64,000 nt of DNA. Origin: an uncultured Flavobacteriaceae bacterium. Lineage in GTDB: Bacteria; Bacteroidota; Bacteroidia; Flavobacteriales; Flavobacteriaceae. Shown here one piece after another: positions 60,413 to 64,000 of the stretch (its first letter is position 1; every line of letters begins with the position of its first letter). The stretch covers positions 1 to 64,000 of the forward strand of contig CAJYAG010000005.1 in the NCBI GenBank assembly GCA_913065125.1. Reading direction: 5' to 3'. The notes beneath the pieces are model-generated. The model was not told the origin of the DNA, ran no database searches, and saw nothing but the letters and a program-made list of their open reading frames with translations. A program made the position numbers and the translations under genes.

Positions 60413-61337
60413 TTTTAAATTTTGATAATTTACTAAACGGATTGTCAGAATTTACTAAATCATCTGTATCATACGTATCATCATTTGACATAAATTTATA
60501 ACTTAACATTTTATAAAACAATTTTGCAGCTAAAAAATCTGAAGATTTCTCTGTTGGATTTGGACATAATTCTACCATATCAAAACCAACTACATTTTTT
60601 TCTTCAAACACTTTCTTTAAAAATTCTAGCGTTTCGTAATAAAATAATCCTCCTGGTTCTGGTGTTCCTGTTGATGGCATTAATGAAGGGTCTATTGCAT
60701 CTAAATCAAACGTAATAAATACATTGCTTGTTAATTGATCGATCACATCATCCATCCAACCTTCGTTTACAACCATATCATGCGCAAAGAAAACTTTATC
60801 CAAATTCATTACTCTTTTTTCAGAGACATCCATAGATCTGATTCCGACTTGCACCAAATTTGTAGTTTGATTTGCTTCATAAACCGCACAAGCATGATTA
60901 CAAGTAGAGCCTTCGTATTCTTTACGTAAATCTGCATGTGCATCAATATGCAACACAGATAAATTATCGAAACACTCGTTAAATGCTCTAATGGTACCAA
61001 TAGAAATTGAATGTTCTCCCCCAAAAAGTGTTACAAATTTATTCTTATTGATATAATACTTTGTTGTTTGATGTACAGCATCTACCATAGCTTCTGGTGA
61101 TGAATTTTCTGTAATTGCATCTGCTAAATAAACACCTTCTTTGTATACTTCAGAATCGGTTTCTATATCATACAATTCCATGTTCTCTGAAGCGTCTAAA
61201 AAAGCTTCCGGTCCTTTATCTGCTCCTTTTTGCCATGTACTTGTCCCATCATAAGGAACAGGGATTAAAACAATTTTTGATTGCTCTATTTTTGAAAAAT
61301 TTTCAGGGATTCCTGCGTACGTTTTACTAGTTTTCAT
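60393..61337 (-). CDS. speB: Agmatinase-like ureohydrolase
   Basis: A 314-residue binuclear Mn ureohydrolase. Metal-binding motifs GGEHSIS, LHIDAHADLR and TFDLDAIDPSLMPSTGTPEPGG are intact. It most likely splits agmatine (or an aminopropyl- or aminobutyl-agmatine) to release urea. A 35-residue charged tail (DDTYDTDDLVNSDNPFSKLSK) extends beyond the domain. It overlaps the decarboxylase gene by 11 bp and the deoxyhypusine-synthase-like gene by 20 bp, so all three are translated as one operon. Confidence 0.92.
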   Translation of the reverse strand: MKTSKTYAGIPENFSKIEQSKIVLIPVPYDGTSTWQKGADKGPEAFLDASENMELYDIETDSEVYKEGVYLADAITENSSPEAMVDAVHQTTKYYINKNKFVTLFGGEHSISIGTIRAFNECFDNLSVLHIDAHADLRKEYEGSTCNHACAVYEANQTTNLVQVGIRSMDVSEKRVMNLDKVFFAHDMVVNEGWMDDVIDQLTSNVFITFDLDAIDPSLMPSTGTPEPGGLFYYETLEFLKKVFEEKNVVGFDMVELCPNPTEKSSDFLAAKLFYKMLSYKFMSNDDTYDTDDLVNSDNPFSKLSKFKNDDDDF

Positions 61338-62724
61338 ATCCTAATATTGATAATAATTCTTTACTTTTTTGTTGTTCTTTAAATACTTTGGTTGTAACGT
61401 TTCCATTACGGTCTTTGTTTATTAAAATGTGTTTTGGATGCGGAATTAAACAATGTTGTAAACCACCAAAACCGCCAATAGATTCTTGATAAGCACCTGT
61501 GTTAAAAAAACCAATATACAAAGGTTTTTCTTTTTCATAAATTGGCAAATAAATGGCATTTATATGTTGTTCAGAATTGTAATAATCGTCACTATCGCAT
61601 GTTAAACCACCTAATAAAACACGTTCATATTGTCTGTTCCATTTATTAATTGGCAACATGATAAAACGCTTGTTTATTGCCCAAGAATCTGGTAATGTTG
61701 TAATAAATGATGAATTAATCATGTTCCAACGTTCTCTATCATTTTGTTTCTTTTGATACAATACTTCGTAGATGGCACCGCCAGCTTCACCAACTGTAAA
61801 ACTTCCAAATTCTGTAAAAATATTTGGCACAGGAACATCTGCATTTTTACACGCTTCATTAATTTGATTGATGATTTCATCAATCATATATTGATAATCA
61901 TACTCAAAAGCTAACGAGTTCTTAATAGGAAATCCGCCCCCAATATTTAAACTATCTAACGTTGGGCATGCTTTTTTTAACTTGATGTAAACACTGATAC
62001 ATTTCAATAATTCATTCCAATAATATGCATTATCTCTAATGCCTGTATTGATAAAAAAATGCAACATTTTAAGTTCTACTTGCGGATTATCAGCAATTTC
62101 TCTTTCATAAAAGGATACAATATTTTTGTAGCCAATTCCCAATCTACTTGTATAGAATTCAAATTTTGGTTCTTCTTCTGATGCTATTCTAATTCCTACT
62201 TTAAACTTCTTGTCTGTTTGTTCTTGAAGCAAGGGTAATTCTTCATAATTATCAATAATCGGAATACAGTTTTTGTGATTTGAGTTTATTAATTCACCAA
62301 TATTTTCTATGTATTGATTTCGTTTAAAGCCATTACAAATAATAAAAGTATCGTCTTTTATTTTTCCTTCAGCTTTTAAATTTTTAATAATATCTAAATC
62401 AAAAGCAGACGAAGTTTCTATATGAATATTGTTTGTTAAAGCTTCGTCAAGAATAAATTTAAAATGCGAGCTTTTGGTACAATAACTATAAAAATAATCT
62501 CCTTTATAATTGTGCTTTTTTATTGAAGATTGAAACCAATTTTGCGCCCTTTTAATATTCTCTGATATTTTTGGCAAATAAGTGAATTTTAAAGGCGTAC
62601 CATATTGTTCAACCAACTTAGCTAAATTTATATTATGAAAAAACAAGTTGTTATTTTCTGTATGAAATTCCTCTTGGGGAAAATCAAAAGTTTGTTCTAT
62701 TAAATCTGTGTATTTAGTGTTCAT
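61327..62724 (-). CDS. speA: Arginine decarboxylase (alanine racemase fold, PLP)
   Basis: A 465-residue PLP decarboxylase of the fold type III group, much shorter than E. coli SpeA but of the size of Bacteroidota arginine decarboxylases. The PLP Lys lies in FYSYCTKSSHFKFILDEAL, the glycine-rich SLNIGGGFPIKNS and the EFGSFTVGEAGGAIYEV segment follow, and the catalytic Cys loop near LLGGLTCDSDDYY closes the site. It makes agmatine, the substrate for the next gene product. It is first in the operon and is preceded by a long structured leader with a 19-codon upstream frame. Specificity for arginine rather than diaminopimelate or ornithine is inferred from the operon. Confidence 0.88.
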   Translation of the reverse strand: MNTKYTDLIEQTFDFPQEEFHTENNNLFFHNINLAKLVEQYGTPLKFTYLPKISENIKRAQNWFQSSIKKHNYKGDYFYSYCTKSSHFKFILDEALTNNIHIETSSAFDLDIIKNLKAEGKIKDDTFIICNGFKRNQYIENIGELINSNHKNCIPIIDNYEELPLLQEQTDKKFKVGIRIASEEEPKFEFYTSRLGIGYKNIVSFYEREIADNPQVELKMLHFFINTGIRDNAYYWNELLKCISVYIKLKKACPTLDSLNIGGGFPIKNSLAFEYDYQYMIDEIINQINEACKNADVPVPNIFTEFGSFTVGEAGGAIYEVLYQKKQNDRERWNMINSSFITTLPDSWAINKRFIMLPINKWNRQYERVLLGGLTCDSDDYYNSEQHINAIYLPIYEKEKPLYIGFFNTGAYQESIGGFGGLQHCLIPHPKHILINKDRNGNVTTKVFKEQQKSKELLSILGYEN

Positions 62725-62986
62725 TTACTTTTTAAAAAAAATTATACAATTAACCTATCTAATTAGCATCTTATGCTAAGATAAGAGATAACCTCATTAA
62801 AAAGAAAATATCACTGTCTTATGTTTAAATACACAACATGCAGTTTAGAAAACTGCTGTATATTTAAAAGAGAAGTGGGAAAAACCAAAATTTTTTCGAT
62901 GCATTTCCAAAATGCTAAATACTTATTTTCTTCCCAAGAATAAGTACTCACGAAATAAGAAAAATATAACATTTTACTTACTAAAA
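62725..62986 (-). promoter_or_regulatory. Structured leader RNA of the polyamine operon
   Basis: From a -7 element at 62993 to the speA ATG is about 260 nt without a long gene. Perfect or near-perfect stems occur at 62920-62946, 62901-62915 (GCATTT/AAATGC), 62840-62856 (GCAGTTT/AAACTGC) and 62763-62779 (TTAGCAT/ATGCTAA). The heptamer ATGCTAA recurs at 62912-62918 and could pair with TTAGCAT at 62763-62769 instead, making alternative folds. The loop of the first hairpin (TGGGAA in the RNA) can also pair with TTCCCA near 62880. The remaining 62987-63051 is AT-rich. Confidence 0.5.
62845..62904 (-). CDS. 19-codon upstream ORF in the polyamine operon leader
   Basis: An ATG frame encodes the 19-residue peptide MHRKNFGFSHFSFKYTAVF, with stop codon TAA. 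It is rich in Phe and basic residues and is not seen elsewhere in the window. Its ATG lies in the 3' arm of hairpin 62901-62915 and its stop in hairpin 62840-62856, and the TTCCCA segment is inside it, so ribosome movement would change the leader fold. It may be a regulatory leader peptide; a chance frame cannot be excluded. Confidence 0.4.
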   Translation of the reverse strand: MHRKNFGFSHFSFKYTAVF

Positions 62987-62992
62987 AGTTTT

Positions 62993-63000
62993 CAAATGTA
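62993..63000 (-). promoter_or_regulatory. Candidate -7 element of the polyamine operon
   Basis: TACATTTG on the minus strand fits TAnnTTTG, and the same octamer is used by the tRNA operon. No good -33 TTG is visible, so confidence is moderate. Confidence 0.4.
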
Positions 63001-63051
63001 ATTTATTTTTTGAAATAAAAAAGAAAAATGAAAAAAATTTTAGAAAACAAA

Positions 63052-63079
63052 AAATCCTTACTATTTCTAGTAAGGATTT
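63052..63079 (-). terminator. Rho-independent terminator of the tRNA operon
   Basis: A perfect 12-bp stem AAATCCTTACTA/TAGTAAGGATTT with a 4-nt loop and further T residues on the minus strand, 4 nt after the tRNA-Arg gene. Confidence 0.88.
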
Positions 63080-63082
63080 AAG

Positions 63083-63156
63083 TGAGCCCTGAAGGATTCG
63101 AACCTTCGACCGCCTCCTTAGAAGGGAGGTGCTCTATCCAGCTGAGCTAAGAGCCC
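63083..63156 (-). tRNA. tRNA-Arg (anticodon TCT)
   Basis: The 74-nt cloverleaf has acceptor GGGCTCT, D-stem GCTC/GAGC, anticodon stem CCTCC/GGAGG with loop CTTCTAA, and T-loop TTCGAAT. It reads AGA and AGG codons. Third gene of a three-tRNA operon. The 3' CCA is not encoded. Confidence 0.97.
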
Positions 63157-63185
63157 GTAGTTTTTTAGTTGCTACGACAACTATG

Positions 63186-63260
63186 TCGGGGTGGCAGGAT
63201 TCGAACCTGCGACCTCCTCGTCCCAAACGAGGCGCGATGACCGGGCTACGCTACACCCCG
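63186..63260 (-). tRNA. tRNA-Pro (anticodon TGG)
   Basis: A 75-nt cloverleaf with acceptor CGGGGTG, anticodon loop TTTGGGA between CTCG and CGAG pairs, and T-loop TTCGAAT. Second gene of the tRNA operon; the CCA is not encoded. Confidence 0.97.
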
Positions 63261-63276
63261 AGTTTGCAAAATTTTG

Positions 63277-63360
63277 CGGAGAGACAGGGACTCGAACCCT
63301 GGCGACAGTTACCCGTCGACAGATTAGCAATCTGCTCCATTACCACTCTGGCACCTCTCC
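63277..63360 (-). tRNA. tRNA-Ser (anticodon GCT)
   Basis: An 84-nt cloverleaf with the long variable arm of serine tRNAs (CGACGGGTAACTGTCG), acceptor GGAGAGG and anticodon stem CAGATT/AATCTG around GCT. First gene of the operon; reads AGC and AGU. Confidence 0.97.
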
Positions 63361-63397
63361 TTAACAATACTTAAGTATTAATTAAAAATTGCGAGTG

Positions 63398-63428
63398 CAA
63401 ATGTAATATTACAAATACAATTTAGCAA
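63398..63428 (-). promoter_or_regulatory. Promoter of the tRNA operon
   Basis: TACATTTG (complement of 63398-63405) with TTG (63426-63428) 20 bp upstream is a full Bacteroidota promoter. Start is predicted near 63391, about 30 nt before tRNA-Ser. Confidence 0.6.
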
Positions 63429-63460
63429 CCTTTTTTAGTTTTTTTTCATAAAAATTATCC

Positions 63461-64000
63461 CTAATCAGGATATTCTATTCGTAAGTGATAAATATTCATC
63501 AATTTCTTTTTTATTACCTTTTTTATCTTTTCTATTTCTCTAAATGTAATATCTGAATTAATAAATTGATTATCAGATTTTTGCTTTTCTACAATCTTAT
63601 CAATTAAAACTTCAATAGATTGTGCTGTGGGGTTTTTAATACTTTTTGTAGCAGCTTCTGCAGCATCACAAATCATTAAAATTGCTGTTTCTTTTGAAAA
63701 CGGAATTGGCCCAGGGTATTGAAATTTTTTAGAATCAACCTGTTCTTCTGGAAATAATTCTTGCTCTTTTTTATAAAAATAATATACCAAACTTGTTCCG
63801 TGATGTGTTCTTATAAAATCTATAATTCGGTCTGGCAATCTATTTTCTTTTGCCAATTCAATCCCTTTAATTACATGATTGATAATTAAATATGCACTGT
63901 CTTTTGGAGATAAATCGTTGTGTGGATTAACTCCTGTAGATTGATTTTCTATAAAATACATCGGATTAGACATTTTGCCGATATCGTGATACAAAGCACC
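63461..64000 (-). CDS. 7TM-HD family phosphohydrolase, C-terminal part (5' end outside window)
   Basis: The last 179 residues of an HD-domain hydrolase; the frame is open to the window edge. HDIGK (metal-binding His-Asp), the second-half RTHHGTSLVYYFYKK and SKETAILMICDAAEAATKS are the HD motifs of the PgpH/YqfF group, in which a 7-helix membrane domain precedes the HD domain and the enzyme degrades cyclic di-AMP. The membrane part would lie beyond 64000. A cyclic di-AMP role is family knowledge, not shown here. Confidence 0.85.
   Translation of the reverse strand, partial: GALYHDIGKMSNPMYFIENQSTGVNPHNDLSPKDSAYLIINHVIKGIELAKENRLPDRIIDFIRTHHGTSLVYYFYKKEQELFPEEQVDSKKFQYPGPIPFSKETAILMICDAAEAATKSIKNPTAQSIEVLIDKIVEKQKSDNQFINSDITFREIEKIKKVIKKKLMNIYHLRIEYPD

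Overview
This is AT-rich chromosomal DNA from a member of the Flavobacteriaceae (Bacteroidota), most like a marine genus such as Polaribacter or Tenacibaculum. The evidence is the gliding genes gldF and gldG, families confined to the group (DUF4294, DUF6503, the ABC-permease/M1-peptidase fusion), starts without Shine-Dalgarno sequences, and promoters of the Bacteroidota type (TAnnTTTG at -7, TTG or TTTG about 20 bp upstream). I see no prophage, insertion sequence, CRISPR array or defence island. Most of the window is housekeeping and accessory metabolism.

Layout. 1-5.7 kb: DUF4294 protein and an ABC/M1-peptidase system on the minus strand. 5.8-8.6 kb: M42 peptidase, class V aminotransferase and Nudix hydrolase on the plus strand. 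8.6-13.5 kb: a minus-strand nitrogen-type block in which a soluble histidine kinase and an NtrC-like sigma-54 activator lie directly upstream of a small Cys protein, glutamate dehydrogenase, a short Gre-like protein and an unknown protein; a near-consensus sigma-54 promoter and a 19-bp palindrome sit between the two groups. 13.6-23.6 kb: DUF6503 lipoprotein, ABC exporter, acs, TSUP permease, fabV cluster, purC and phoH. 23.8-33.6 kb: a long plus-strand run with a SAM hydrolase, gldFG, PqiA-like, dienelactone hydrolase, PAP2, GNAT and MFS genes. 33.6-39 kb: XRE/membrane protein pair, sodium:solute symporter with an unlisted 35-aa membrane peptide, and a large PIG-L protein. 39.4-49.3 kb: dnaN, acpH, ggt, VOC, RluA, DinB, a flavin-split-barrel protein, a duplicated-domain protein, an AI-2E permease and a methyltransferase. 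49.4-57.7 kb: a candidate small RNA, an NAD-dependent formate dehydrogenase operon (fused NuoE/NuoF-like subunit, catalytic subunit, FdhD), a triplicated outer-membrane barrel and an M19 dipeptidase. 57.7-64 kb: nuclease, VOC protein, acidic protein, a polyamine operon (arginine decarboxylase, agmatinase-like and deoxyhypusine-synthase-like enzymes), three tRNAs and the end of a 7TM-HD phosphohydrolase.

The two most interesting regulatory regions are the sigma-54/enhancer architecture in front of the glutamate dehydrogenase operon, and the roughly 260-nt leader of the polyamine operon. That leader combines a 19-codon upstream ORF with hairpins that can pair in mutually exclusive ways. A compact three-hairpin RNA ahead of the formate dehydrogenase operon is third. 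Everything was read by eye; family names come from motif recognition, not database searches.
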